Shown here in pieces: positions 13,371 through 22,203 of a DNA stretch of 39,907 nt (position 1 is its first letter; each line of letters opens with the position of its first letter). The notes beneath the pieces were generated by a model. The model searched no databases and had not been told where the DNA came from. It worked only from the letters and a program-made list of their open reading frames with translations. Both the position numbers and the translations under genes were made by a program. The DNA is from a virus, in IMG/VR virus record IMGVR_UViG_3300031344_000012, positions 1 to 39,907 of that record. The stretch is one strand, 5' to 3'.

Positions 13371-15098
13371 CTACATCCTATAGATTGCAAAGTTATTCAA
13401 AACAAAGATATTACTTGTTCCAACGCTTGTACCATTATATATGTAAGCAGTTGGAGGGGCAGAATTAGCATAAGCTGGATCTGGATTAGATGGTGTTATA
13501 TTGTTATAATTTAGAAACAATGTGCTATCAGTTATACCGCTACCATTAGGTGTTCCAACGATATTAGTTAATGCAGTACCATAGTATCCAGCGTAATATA
13601 TATCGCCATCATATACTTCTGGACCAGAACTTATTACAGGTTTTACTACCCTATCATCCATTCTGTAAGGGAATGCTAATGTGTCTGCTGGTTGTCTGTA
13701 TGCTCTTGGTAGGAGTGATACGTCTGCGGTTCGTTCCCCAGGTCCCATATTAGTTGTATAATTGATTACCGCATCAACATATGTTTGTGTGTTAGCCGCA
13801 CTCGGGAATATAAAACTACCTGGAAGAGGAGTTCCACCAGTAATAGCATTTAGATAGAATGGAGCATTCAATGCAATATACACAAGAGATGTATGAGCAC
13901 TTAGACTGGGATAATTACTATAAGGAAGATATGTTCCAGTTGTTTGTGCACTATATAATGTATAATCATTAGGTGATAGATAAGATATAGAATATATATT
14001 ACCATTTACTAATGTTTGTCCAACTGGTAATGAGATCCAGAAAGCATTGGGACCATTGGTTGGAACACCGCTTGTATTACCACTAATGGCATACCCATCA
14101 ACTATTCGTATTGCTGGTGTGGTAGATGTAACACCACCAATAGGATTAGGGTCAAGCCACCCACCTCCTGGTCCTGACGGAGACGCTGTGGCAGGATATG
14201 GTAATGATAGTTTGATTACAACATCTATATAATAATTATTTACACCGAATACTTGTGTATCCATACCACTTGTAATGTTTCCTTTAATATATGGTGCTAC
14301 AATGTTTGTTAGAATAGATGTTGGTATATTACGTTGGGGTTCATTCGTTCCAGCATACCCTACTGCGACGACATCTAAGGAAGCAGCACCTCTTGCAGCA
14401 GGATATACGAAAGCAGTTTGGACACTGCTAGACGATTCAGTAGCGAAGTCAATTATTTCAGTAGGATTACCAGAACTTGGTGGGTTGGCAAAGTATGCTA
14501 ACAGTCTTTGTCTTGCTGTCCCATCATCTTCTGGATCGGATGCACCAGTAATAGGACTGGTAGAAGATACAACTACTGTGGACGAGAAGTATGCTGGTGG
14601 CACAACCCATTGTAATGTGCTTCCACCTTCCAGATCTGTTTGTGTACCAACATCAACGCTATACACTGGAATAGGACTATTATTACCATAGGTACCATTG
14701 GTCTGCACAGCATAACGTAATCCAGCATTAGATGTTAGTTGAGTTCCGCTTGCAATGAATGCAGTAGCAGTTAGAGGTGATGTGGTTCCAGAGACTATTC
14801 CATAAGATGGCGCTGCAACACGTCTTGGAATACCATAGATATTTAGCCAACGATCTAACGCTGTGCCTGTGGCAGTATCAGGCATTTGTAAATCGAGGGC
14901 TTGACTTATTGTACTGGTTCCTGTACTAACCTCGTTTGCTACTCCTCTCGCTAACAAGCCAACGAATGAACCAAGAGAAGTATCAGGAGCTACTGGCGTA
15001 GTAGTTCCAGAAGCAATTTGAGCTTCGATATTACCGTTCTTTACAGTTCGTAATATATTGTTTGTTATTGTAGCAGAACTATTTACTGGTAGTGCCAT
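13371..15098 (-). CDS. Baseplate J-like protein (Mu gp47-like)
   Basis: A 575-residue wedge protein. An N-terminal helical region (about residues 30-90, SFVGLLARGVANEVSTGTST, GTALDRWLNIYGIPR) leads to the beta region with the family hallmark LTSNAGLRYAVQT, and SDPEDDGTARQRLLAYFANP near 205-225, followed by V.PAARG. Baseplate J forms wedge arms round the hub. It is longer than Mu gp47 because of a beta-rich C-terminal half (about 310-575), which may carry a fibre attachment domain. Confidence 0.85.
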   Translation of the reverse strand: MALPVNSSATITNNILRTVKNGNIEAQIASGTTTPVAPDTSLGSFVGLLARGVANEVSTGTSTISQALDLQMPDTATGTALDRWLNIYGIPRRVAAPSYGIVSGTTSPLTATAFIASGTQLTSNAGLRYAVQTNGTYGNNSPIPVYSVDVGTQTDLEGGSTLQWVVPPAYFSSTVVVSSTSPITGASDPEDDGTARQRLLAYFANPPSSGNPTEIIDFATESSSSVQTAFVYPAARGAASLDVVAVGYAGTNEPQRNIPTSILTNIVAPYIKGNITSGMDTQVFGVNNYYIDVVIKLSLPYPATASPSGPGGGWLDPNPIGGVTSTTPAIRIVDGYAISGNTSGVPTNGPNAFWISLPVGQTLVNGNIYSISYLSPNDYTLYSAQTTGTYLPYSNYPSLSAHTSLVYIALNAPFYLNAITGGTPLPGSFIFPSAANTQTYVDAVINYTTNMGPGERTADVSLLPRAYRQPADTLAFPYRMDDRVVKPVISSGPEVYDGDIYYAGYYGTALTNIVGTPNGSGITDSTLFLNYNNITPSNPDPAYANSAPPTAYIYNGTSVGTSNIFVLNNFAIYRM

Positions 15099-15106
15099 GG
15101 TATTTC

Positions 15107-15586
15107 CTATAGGGAAAGTGTTCTCTTTATATTTAAGCGTAGATTGGTGTAATTTATTACAACGTTCAGTCTACTTGAAACTTGACTGTCCTGTATAACA
15201 GACACATTATCTAATGTTATACTTCCTTGTTTGATAAGAAGGTTCAATGCTATTTCAACTTCATTAGTTATTTGCGCTTGTATTGTATCAGAATCAAACT
15301 GTAATATATCTGATATGTTGCTTCCAACAGTTGGAACGATTGCAGTTCCCTTTACCGTACTAATCGCAAGAAGAACTTGTTGATCTATACTATTCATACC
15401 AACTAAAACATTATTACTATTATACACAAGATCTAATGCATTTACACCGCCTTGTATTAGTGGGGCATCCATTACTGCTCCAGTGAATGGATTAGGTAAG
15501 AACTCAGATGTAATAACGCCTGCGGCGTCTAAATCACCGAAACCTGCTACACTTAACCCTGCTGCTGAATTGCCTGCTCCTGACAT
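15107..15586 (-). CDS. Baseplate wedge, Mu gp46 / gp25-like
   Basis: A 159-residue protein from the ATG after AAAGGA; an upstream TTG would add six residues. The segment with IDQQVLLAISTVKGTAIVP, IQAQITNEVEIALNLLIKQG and LDNVSVI fits the gp25/gpW-like wedge fold, with polar-Ala N-terminal extension. Its place between the spike block and the gp47-like gene agrees with Mu order. Confidence 0.65.
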   Translation of the reverse strand: MSGAGNSAAGLSVAGFGDLDAAGVITSEFLPNPFTGAVMDAPLIQGGVNALDLVYNSNNVLVGMNSIDQQVLLAISTVKGTAIVPTVGSNISDILQFDSDTIQAQITNEVEIALNLLIKQGSITLDNVSVIQDSQVSSRLNVVINYTNLRLNIKRTLSL

Positions 15587-15593
15587 ATTTCCT

Positions 15594-15860
15594 TTATAAA
15601 ACACAAGTTGGAACGTGATAAGAGTCTAATGCTGCGTAAGCTGTTTCCATTATTATATCTATAGCTGGTAATGCTATTAGTAATGCTTCTGCTATACCAG
15701 GAATAGGTGGTTGAAATGAGAATTGAAACCCAGGCAAAGTATAATTACAACATGTAGTACCAGGAGTTCCTATGTTGATTGCCACTGATGGTGCAGAGGG
15801 CGCGCTAAATGGAAAAGGTAATGTTGGTATAGATGTTGTGTTAGGTTGACAAATGCTCAT
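15594..15860 (-). CDS. Proline-rich baseplate protein, possible spike tip
   Basis: An 88-residue protein rich in Pro, Ser and Ala (TLPFPFSAPSAPSVAINIG), with a Cys-Cys pair and a long hydrophobic helix (IAEALLIALPAIDIIMETAY). It overlaps the spike gene by ATGA. It lies where many contractile-tail phages encode a small PAAR-like tip, but no PAAR repeats are visible, so this is only a positional guess. Confidence 0.55.
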   Translation of the reverse strand: MSICQPNTTSIPTLPFPFSAPSAPSVAINIGTPGTTCCNYTLPGFQFSFQPPIPGIAEALLIALPAIDIIMETAYAALDSYHVPTCVL

Positions 15861-16612
15861 GAGATTGCTACCAATACTGTTTGAGTTGTGACTGCTGTTA
15901 TCGGAACCGATGTACTAGAATCAATTATGTCGGGATGAGGGATTGGTGTTAGAGGAGCAGGGCTACCAACGGTAGATATTATCATTGGAGCATAAGTTGT
16001 GCCAGCACCTAGTTTTGTAATGTTTCCATTGATACGAACTATGTCTGCATTTATAGTGCACATTGAATTTAGATTGACACCAGGAATAGTTGGAAGACCA
16101 CTAACGGAGCCTAAGTGGAATGATGCTCCATCTATTGTTGTAACATGTAATCCTGTAGCATCAAAGATGAACTTACCGAATGGTGCAAAGAACGTCCAAG
16201 CCGTTGCACTAATTGCCATCTGGACATCACTCGTTCCATCTGATGTCATTAATGCGACAGTTTTAGTTGCTCCTGCACACTTGATTCTTGTCTTGCTGTT
16301 TCCATCAGATCCAGCTCCATACATTATTGTATCACCAGGAGACATATTAGCATACATTGCTTGGCTGGTTGGATGTCTTGTACCGAATACAATCTTTCTA
16401 CCATCATCATGCTTTAGTAGTAATACTTCTGCCGCACTTACTCCTGGTATTGGAGCTGGAGGTAAAGAACAAAATCCTACCTGTTGGTAGTATTGACAGT
16501 AAGCCGCTTCACTATCACCACTAAGAATATCACCTATATTGACTAAAACACTATTGTTTTGTTCACCAAGAGTATAAGAAAGTAATTGTTGTCCGATTAC
16601 AATATCACTCAT
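15857..16612 (-). CDS. Baseplate spike protein, Mu gp45-like
   Basis: A 251-residue protein. An N-terminal region with VLVNIGDILSGDSEAAYCQ precedes a gp5/gpV-type OB-like part (EVLLLKHDDGRKIVFGTRH, GDTIMYGAGSDGNSKTRIKC), then a repetitive beta part (FIFDATGLHVTTIDGASFHL, INADIVRINGNITKLGAG) typical of the triple beta-helix spike that punctures the outer membrane. Neighbouring the P-like hub gene fits the Mu order. No lysozyme domain is visible. Confidence 0.75.
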   Translation of the reverse strand: MSDIVIGQQLLSYTLGEQNNSVLVNIGDILSGDSEAAYCQYYQQVGFCSLPPAPIPGVSAAEVLLLKHDDGRKIVFGTRHPTSQAMYANMSPGDTIMYGAGSDGNSKTRIKCAGATKTVALMTSDGTSDVQMAISATAWTFFAPFGKFIFDATGLHVTTIDGASFHLGSVSGLPTIPGVNLNSMCTINADIVRINGNITKLGAGTTYAPMIISTVGSPAPLTPIPHPDIIDSSTSVPITAVTTQTVLVAIS

Positions 16613-18075
16613 CGTAGCCTTAAGGAACTCTTACCTGCACTATTAGTTGCTATACCACCAAAGAATAATGTATTCAATGGAATTAGTTTTAGTTCAGTAA
16701 CAGTCCCTTCACCAGTAGATTTTCTAAAAACACAGTCTTCAATCCAGAATGGTGCATTGATACCAAGCTTTTCATCTAATACAGTTGCAATAGTATTATA
16801 TCTATATATATTACCATTCTGTTGATGATCATCCACTTTGATATGTAGTCTAACAGCATTGCGCATGAAGTCGCTCATACGTCTATGAACACTTGCTTCT
16901 AATGCATCCTGAGTTCTACTCGTTTTATCTTCCCAATATACTACTGTTTGTTTTACGTCTTCGGTGTTGAAAAACCGTTGACTGTCTTGATACAATAGTA
17001 AATTGTCAACTGGATCTAAAATCTTTAGATTATTGAATCTATTTATTCTTGCGAGAATTGATGGTTTTATATATTGACTATTGAATTGTGCTTTACTACC
17101 AGAGGTGGGATTAGCTTGATATGCTCCTGGCATATAACCAAGATATTCATTTACTTTTGCACACTTGATTGTTGTAGTAGCAAAGTCTCCACCACCAGAC
17201 CATCCTTTTGCAATTATAGCGCAGGGCATATTTACAGAATCTATTTCAATCCAGCTCTCGTGCATATTATTGCCATTGCCGTCATACTTGTTTACAAAAC
17301 TATAAATTGGATCCTGTGTATAATCAGGTTGACCAACAACAATACCATCGCCAGCAGGATATCCCCATATATGTAGATGAAATCTTTTAGCGTGTGTTTC
17401 AGCAAAACTATAAGCAGTCTCATGTGGTTCTGGTTTAAGTTTCTTTATCTTTAGAGTTTCAAAATCTATTGGATTATTACTACTTGTAATTACAGTTGTA
17501 GTAGTGCTTACACCATTCATTGTATAAGTGGTTTCAGTAGGAACCCTCTTTACACCAGTAACAATATCTCTAGCTGGAGCATCAGTAGTATAGAACGTAT
17601 CTAATCCATACTGGTTGAATACTGTAGATAGAACATGTCCAAGGCTTTGACCTTCCTGAAACTCGAATGTATTGCTCCAAGGATCTATTCCATCATCAAT
17701 AGCTTGGGCTAACTGGCTTCTTCCACGTATCTCATAGAATGAACCGCCTTTACCTTCTCTATAGTTATGTAATTTGATTTGATCAATATATCCTGTGCTA
17801 ACAACTCTATTGAACTCTATATCTCCATCATTATATTCACAATTCAATGATACGAGTGCATTGTTCTTTAGAACGTTTTTCATCGTTTCTTGAATATGTT
17901 CAGCACCGACATGGAAAGTCCATTCATCTGCTGGTTGCATATAATTCTGATGAAAGTTATACCCCTCATAGTTTTGCATCGTCTGGGCATCAATACGTAT
18001 CTCAGCTAATACATTACCGCTAGCACTACCAATAGTGCTGGCATTTAGAACTCTTAGTGTTATCGTTGAAGGCAT
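16609..18075 (-). CDS. Baseplate hub, Mu gpP / late control D-like
   Basis: A 488-residue protein with the hub layout: N-terminal beta barrel with NASTIGSASGNVLAEIRIDA, the DEWTFHVGAEH segment, a second barrel with YEIRGRSQLAQAIDDG, and the linker EGQSLGHVLSTVFNQYGLD that is characteristic of gpP/gpD-type proteins. It ends with an HRRMSDFMRNAV helix and a beta C-terminus. It forms the trimeric hub beneath the tube and binds the spike encoded next. Confidence 0.8.
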   Translation of the reverse strand: MPSTITLRVLNASTIGSASGNVLAEIRIDAQTMQNYEGYNFHQNYMQPADEWTFHVGAEHIQETMKNVLKNNALVSLNCEYNDGDIEFNRVVSTGYIDQIKLHNYREGKGGSFYEIRGRSQLAQAIDDGIDPWSNTFEFQEGQSLGHVLSTVFNQYGLDTFYTTDAPARDIVTGVKRVPTETTYTMNGVSTTTTVITSSNNPIDFETLKIKKLKPEPHETAYSFAETHAKRFHLHIWGYPAGDGIVVGQPDYTQDPIYSFVNKYDGNGNNMHESWIEIDSVNMPCAIIAKGWSGGGDFATTTIKCAKVNEYLGYMPGAYQANPTSGSKAQFNSQYIKPSILARINRFNNLKILDPVDNLLLYQDSQRFFNTEDVKQTVVYWEDKTSRTQDALEASVHRRMSDFMRNAVRLHIKVDDHQQNGNIYRYNTIATVLDEKLGINAPFWIEDCVFRKSTGEGTVTELKLIPLNTLFFGGIATNSAGKSSLRLR

Positions 18076-18076
18076 T

Positions 18077-19003
18077 TTATGACCAGTATATAACTGTTCC
18101 TACAGTAAGTAAACTAGATAGACTAAGTTGTGGGTTCAATGATATAAGAGTTTCTATTGATAGTTTATCATTATATTGTAATAGATACTTCATAACTTGA
18201 CTTAGTGTTTGTTGTGTCTTTACAGTATAGATATTGTTTGTATTGTTATTACATCTTTGATCATTCAATGCAGATTCAATTACTTCCATACTGGACATCA
18301 TATAACTTGTATTAGCATCATTCAGATTGAATAACTGTGCTTTAGTTATATTTATCTGTGATATGGCATCAGCAGCAGTATAAGATGCTGTGCTGCTAGC
18401 AATACTTGATTGTGTTGTGGGAGCCAGAGCACCAGAAAGTAAACTACTAAAGGTAGTATTACCTGTTGACGGAACATTCGGTAACGAGATGGATGCATTG
18501 GTATCCAGAACATATGTTGTTAGATTTGAATCCAAACTAGTTGCTGACTGAGTTGCGGCACTAACTTCATCAACACCAAGAATGTTATCTTGTCTTACAG
18601 CATCATTGTTTCCGTCTTCTATTAGTGAGAAGTCAATAATCTGTCCATTGGTTATCTCATATGTAGTTTCAGTTGTTCCGTGAACAACCTTTACATTGAA
18701 CTTACCTAATGTTGGATGAACGAACTTTGTTGTTTCATTTAGATCATCATTCAGTACGCGAAGAACGTTTTGAAAGGTTTGTGGAAACAAATCATTAGTA
18801 AAACCTTTTAGTCCAGTAAGGAATAATGCTCTTACTTCAAAGACTAGTGGATTACGAGACATTGATTCAATCTGAGCCCCTGGTACGTTCGGATACCGAT
18901 GTTGAACAATGTCTTGACTAAAATCCATGCGACAATGAACTACAGGAAACTCAAAACCCCCTAAGGAACACTTACGTAATGTACCATTCCAATTACCGCT
19001 CAT
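18077..19003 (-). CDS. Mu gpN-like hub protein with LysM-like end
   Basis: A 308-residue protein. Residues 1-120 (LGGFEFPVVHCRMDFSQDIV, FEVRALFLTGLKGF, FNVKVVHGTTETTYEI) fit the N-terminal domain of Mu gpN, called DNA circularization protein N in databases though it is a tail/baseplate hub component. The last 50 residues (IYTVKTQQTLSQVMKYL ... LISLNPQLS ... LTVGTVIYW) resemble a LysM-like module, the usual end of tail-hub proteins such as P2 gpX. It overlaps the tape measure gene by four bases. Confidence 0.7.
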   Translation of the reverse strand: MSGNWNGTLRKCSLGGFEFPVVHCRMDFSQDIVQHRYPNVPGAQIESMSRNPLVFEVRALFLTGLKGFTNDLFPQTFQNVLRVLNDDLNETTKFVHPTLGKFNVKVVHGTTETTYEITNGQIIDFSLIEDGNNDAVRQDNILGVDEVSAATQSATSLDSNLTTYVLDTNASISLPNVPSTGNTTFSSLLSGALAPTTQSSIASSTASYTAADAISQINITKAQLFNLNDANTSYMMSSMEVIESALNDQRCNNNTNNIYTVKTQQTLSQVMKYLLQYNDKLSIETLISLNPQLSLSSLLTVGTVIYWS

Positions 19004-20985
19004 TGATGACTCCCAGGTAAGTTTGGTCCTTTCGGACCAGCGGACATAGGTGTTTGTTCAAGTGATCCCGTCAGATTAGCGAGTGAAACTACAAGTGATC
19101 CCATCCCTATTAGGAACTTATCTAAAACGCCTTTATCACCTTCATCGTGTGGTGTAGCACCATGTTGTGCAGCAGAACCTGCATTTACCTGTTCCGCTGT
19201 AAGACCACCTGATTTGATCTCTTTATTCAACATATGTGTTCCAACAACGCTACCTATGCCTAGACCTGCTGCTCCAGCTAATGCTGCTGGACCAATCATA
19301 CCTGCAACACCTGCTAATGCAGGAACTGCTACAACAGCTTTACCTATGGCATTAGATGCTATACTTCCAAGAATCTTGCCGCCAGCGGCACCTACCGGAC
19401 CACCTAGCATTGAAAGTGCGAGAGTTTGTTTTAGTCCACCCATAGCACCTGTTAGCATACCCATACCCTGAGTAAGTGCAGGGAAGTTTTTATCTATATC
19501 GGCAGACAAACGATTTAGTTCTGCCTGCATCTTGTCTTGAACCGATGTTGCGTTATCCATCGTAGCTTTGTCGAGATTTAGTTCACTCATTTCTGTTTTA
19601 GTTTTACTTTGAGTCTCACGCTCAATGTAATCTCTTATTGCTTGTCTGCCTGTTCCAGGCTTAGCCATTTCAGCTTTATTATATTCTGCTGTAATAGGAT
19701 TTAGCAAACGTATACCCTGAGCACTAACTTCTGACTGTAGTTTACCAAGATTACCGCGAGCACCAGCAATTACATTCTCAATGATCTGCTCGGATCCAAG
19801 CAATGTTCTGTGCCCTTTATCAGCGAATATATCTTCTCCACGTAATCCCATCTTAGCTAAGCCTTTGGCGTCCTTCCCATGCTTCACTATACTTGAGAAG
19901 AACCTTTCTACAGATTCACTCGCTTGTGCAGCATTGACTGCACCACCTTTGAATGCTATCTGTTCGTAAGACATAACTTGTTGTAATTCTTTTAGTCGTG
20001 CTGGACCATTAACTCCCATATTGGTGACAACGCTCATAGCACGACTAGCGTGTCCTGCTACATCAGCGAATGGTATTTGTGCTGTCTTAGCTATATGTAA
20101 TTCATTGAGAATCATTGCTTGTAATTCATCTTTTGTAATAGTTGGACTTTCAGCAATTATCTGGCTTGCCATTGTTGCTGCTGTCTTTGTTGCAGCGCTA
20201 CTATCTTCTCCACCTTCTGCTTTACCTACTTTGGCAAGGAATGGAGCCATACTTTGAACAAGGTCTGCTCTACCAGTATGTCTTGCAAGTTCGAGTTGTC
20301 CTTCAATCAAATCTGTAGGAGATACTTTTTGTTCTGTAGATTGTGCATAGATATTCTTCATAGTATCAGCAAACTTGATCTCTTTACCAGCACCCATACT
20401 TCTTGTTATATTTGCTAACTCTGCTGCACGTTTACGAACAGTTATATCTTGTTCATAAGCGCTATACATCATACCACCACCGAAAGCTGCCATAGCACCA
20501 CCAGCCATTAGTCCAGCCGTTTGGAATCCCCTTTGAACACCACCACCTATTGCATTAGCTAAGCGTTTTCTACTCGAAAGCTCTTCATGCTCCATCTTAC
20601 GTATTGATTTCATATGAGCTTCGCCTCGTTTATCGAACTCTCTGTTCATCATACGAGTAGCTTGTTCTTCCATTGCTATCTGTTTCTGAACAGATGCTTG
20701 TGCTTGCTTGCCAACACTTAGGTATAGATCTTCATATAGTTTCTTTTGCTTTTTGATAGAAGACTCTTTAGTTTTTAGTTCTTCATCATCTAACTTCTTA
20801 TTCTTTTGTGCTGTCTCTTTGCGAAAACGAGCTTCATCAGCAAGGTCTTTCTTCATTGACTTGGATGCAGCACTTTGCCTCTTAGCTACATTGTCTGTAG
20901 CTCCTGCAACCGATTTCAATCCATTCAAAAGGTCTTGTAGACCTTCTGCTGTAAATTTTACACCTAAAGAACCTAACTCAGCCAT
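19000..20985 (-). CDS. Tape measure protein
   Basis: A 661-residue protein following the tail chaperone frameshift gene. Residues 35-160 form a charged coiled coil (long Lys/Glu/Gln helices), then a GGAMAAFGGGMMYS hydrophobic stretch, a helical middle, and a long Gly/Ala/Val hydrophobic region at about 520-600 (MLGGPVGAAGGKILGSIA and more), typical of tape measures that insert into the host membrane. At 661 residues it suggests a tail of roughly 100 nm, using the usual 1.5 angstrom per residue rule. Confidence 0.85.
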   Translation of the reverse strand: MAELGSLGVKFTAEGLQDLLNGLKSVAGATDNVAKRQSAASKSMKKDLADEARFRKETAQKNKKLDDEELKTKESSIKKQKKLYEDLYLSVGKQAQASVQKQIAMEEQATRMMNREFDKRGEAHMKSIRKMEHEELSSRKRLANAIGGGVQRGFQTAGLMAGGAMAAFGGGMMYSAYEQDITVRKRAAELANITRSMGAGKEIKFADTMKNIYAQSTEQKVSPTDLIEGQLELARHTGRADLVQSMAPFLAKVGKAEGGEDSSAATKTAATMASQIIAESPTITKDELQAMILNELHIAKTAQIPFADVAGHASRAMSVVTNMGVNGPARLKELQQVMSYEQIAFKGGAVNAAQASESVERFFSSIVKHGKDAKGLAKMGLRGEDIFADKGHRTLLGSEQIIENVIAGARGNLGKLQSEVSAQGIRLLNPITAEYNKAEMAKPGTGRQAIRDYIERETQSKTKTEMSELNLDKATMDNATSVQDKMQAELNRLSADIDKNFPALTQGMGMLTGAMGGLKQTLALSMLGGPVGAAGGKILGSIASNAIGKAVVAVPALAGVAGMIGPAALAGAAGLGIGSVVGTHMLNKEIKSGGLTAEQVNAGSAAQHGATPHDEGDKGVLDKFLIGMGSLVVSLANLTGSLEQTPMSAGPKGPNLPGSHQ

Positions 20986-21738
20986 TCATTATCCGTCCTA
21001 GAATACTTGTATCTTTTGTTGCTTTAAATATACTCTCAGCCTTACGCATATTAGGGTCAGTTTCAGTATCTATAATCTGAACATCACCTACAGGCTGGAA
21101 TCCTTGTTGTTGCTGTTGGAGCTTTTCTCTAACTCGCTTAGCCGCGTAATAAGCGAGGAATTGAGGGATTGAAAGTTGTACCACTGGGATACCATAAAAA
21201 CAGAAAAGATTGTTAGCGTCTCCTGATCCAATCGCCCTAAAAAACTTAGTTGATCTTCCTCCGCTGATTTGGATAATACATCCATCCATTCTGTAAATCG
21301 TTCTTCGCTTTTGATTGTATACTGGGGTCTACCTTCTTGTAGCATTGTATACTGTGCCATAATATGTTTTGCTTCTTCTAATGATAAAGCTTTACCTACG
21401 TGCATTGGTGTAGGGAATACAAGTTTTTCTTTATTATCTGGGTGGACAATAACGAACTGTAAGAAGTGTTCTGCTCTAACATTGCTTTCACGATCTTTAT
21501 ATCGTTCTGCCATAACAATGCTATTCTCTGAAAATGTTTTTGTATCTTTTTGAAATATATGATCTACTTCATCTGCTACAGCTGAATCAAGTTGTTTGAT
21601 CTCAGATATAAATAATGTTCGTATACATATCTTACCAATACTAACACCTTTGTCATCATAACGCGGGAAGTCAATTACTTTATATGATCGAGCATTAGTA
21701 GCAAACTTTTCCCATAATTTATCTTCTTTATCAGACAT
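20978..21738 (-). CDS. Tail assembly chaperone, -1 frameshift fusion
   Basis: A 253-residue fusion product: 167 codons of the upstream frame (21738 to 21238), then a slip on T TTT TTA into the -1 frame for 86 codons, ending at 20978 just inside the tape measure gene. The joined sequence reads through ...DQLSFL then RAIGSGDANNLFCFYGI and QFLAYYAAKRVREKLQQQQQ. This is the G/GT-type arrangement of lambda and Mu-like tail chaperones that bind the tape measure and recruit tube subunits. The extension is Gln-rich and helical. Confidence 0.8.
21088..21738 (-). CDS. Tail assembly chaperone, short form (Mu gp41 position)
   Basis: A 216-residue product without frameshift, located between the tail tube and tape measure. 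It is a helical, acidic protein (for example EEAKHIMAQYTMLQEGRPQY) that ends in a low-complexity Ser/Asn tail after the slippery site. A T-run terminator separates it from the tube gene upstream. The short form would be the major product, as G is in lambda. Confidence 0.8.
   Translation of the reverse strand: MSDKEDKLWEKFATNARSYKVIDFPRYDDKGVSIGKICIRTLFISEIKQLDSAVADEVDHIFQKDTKTFSENSIVMAERYKDRESNVRAEHFLQFVIVHPDNKEKLVFPTPMHVGKALSLEEAKHIMAQYTMLQEGRPQYTIKSEERFTEWMDVLSKSAEEDQLSFLGRLDQETLTIFSVFMVSQWYNFQSLNSSLITRLSELEKSSNSNNKDSSL
21238..21244 (-). other. Programmed -1 ribosomal frameshift site
   Basis: On minus the heptamer T TTT TTA lies in the chaperone frame as AGT TTT TTA GGG, the X XXY YYZ form. 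Slipping back one base joins the frame to the second open frame, which stays open to 20978. Confidence 0.82.
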
Positions 21739-21753
21739 ATGTTCCTTATAGTC

Positions 21754-21782
21754 AAAAAACCCACCTCATTTAAGAGATGGGT
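21754..21782 (-). terminator. Terminator after the tail tube gene
   Basis: ACCCACCTC (21759-21767) pairs with GAGATGGGT (21774-21782) around ATTTAA with one G-U pair. On minus the stem is followed by TTTTTT. It would reduce transcription of the chaperone, tape measure and baseplate genes relative to the tube and sheath. Confidence 0.75.
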
Positions 21783-21815
21783 CATAAAGACTATATCAAT
21801 TGTTTTGTTAGTATA

Positions 21816-22196
21816 TTATACTACCTGCCAGATACCAGACTCGCCTTGGAAGTTGAATACATATTTAGTTTCCGCATTCGTTCCGTGTTGAATATCGGAA
21901 TCCATAATGAAACCATCAGCAGTAAATGATGTACCTGAATTACACATTAGTGTTAATGTAACAACTTCTGCATTGAGCTGGAAACCCTCTGTTAGAAGAA
22001 CTGGTCCACCAGCAGGAACGATTTGATCCACTGTGGCTGTGGAGAAAGATGCCCCTTGAGTAACACCAGCGAAGCCAGAGTTGACATCGAATGTGGGAAT
22101 TAGTCCAGAATGGAATGTAGCTTTGACTGAGGATTCCCGAAATATAAGGGATCCATTGATGTATACACGAAGTTTGGTGAATAAAGCGAGTTGCAT
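21816..22196 (-). CDS. Tail tube protein, Mu gpM-like
   Basis: A 126-residue protein directly after the tail sheath gene. It is a compact beta-rich protein (FTKLRVYINGSLIF, VDQIVPAGGPVLLTEGFQLN, TLTLMCNSGTSFTADGFIMD) with the size and position of Mu tail tube. It forms the inner tube through which DNA passes. A terminator follows downstream of it. Confidence 0.75.
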   Translation of the reverse strand: MQLALFTKLRVYINGSLIFRESSVKATFHSGLIPTFDVNSGFAGVTQGASFSTATVDQIVPAGGPVLLTEGFQLNAEVVTLTLMCNSGTSFTADGFIMDSDIQHGTNAETKYVFNFQGESGIWQVV

Positions 22197-22203
22197 TTGT
22201 TCC

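Noticed and set aside
14275-14691. Plus-strand 138-codon frame in the gp47-like gene
   Set aside because: Lies wholly inside a well-supported baseplate gene on the other strand.
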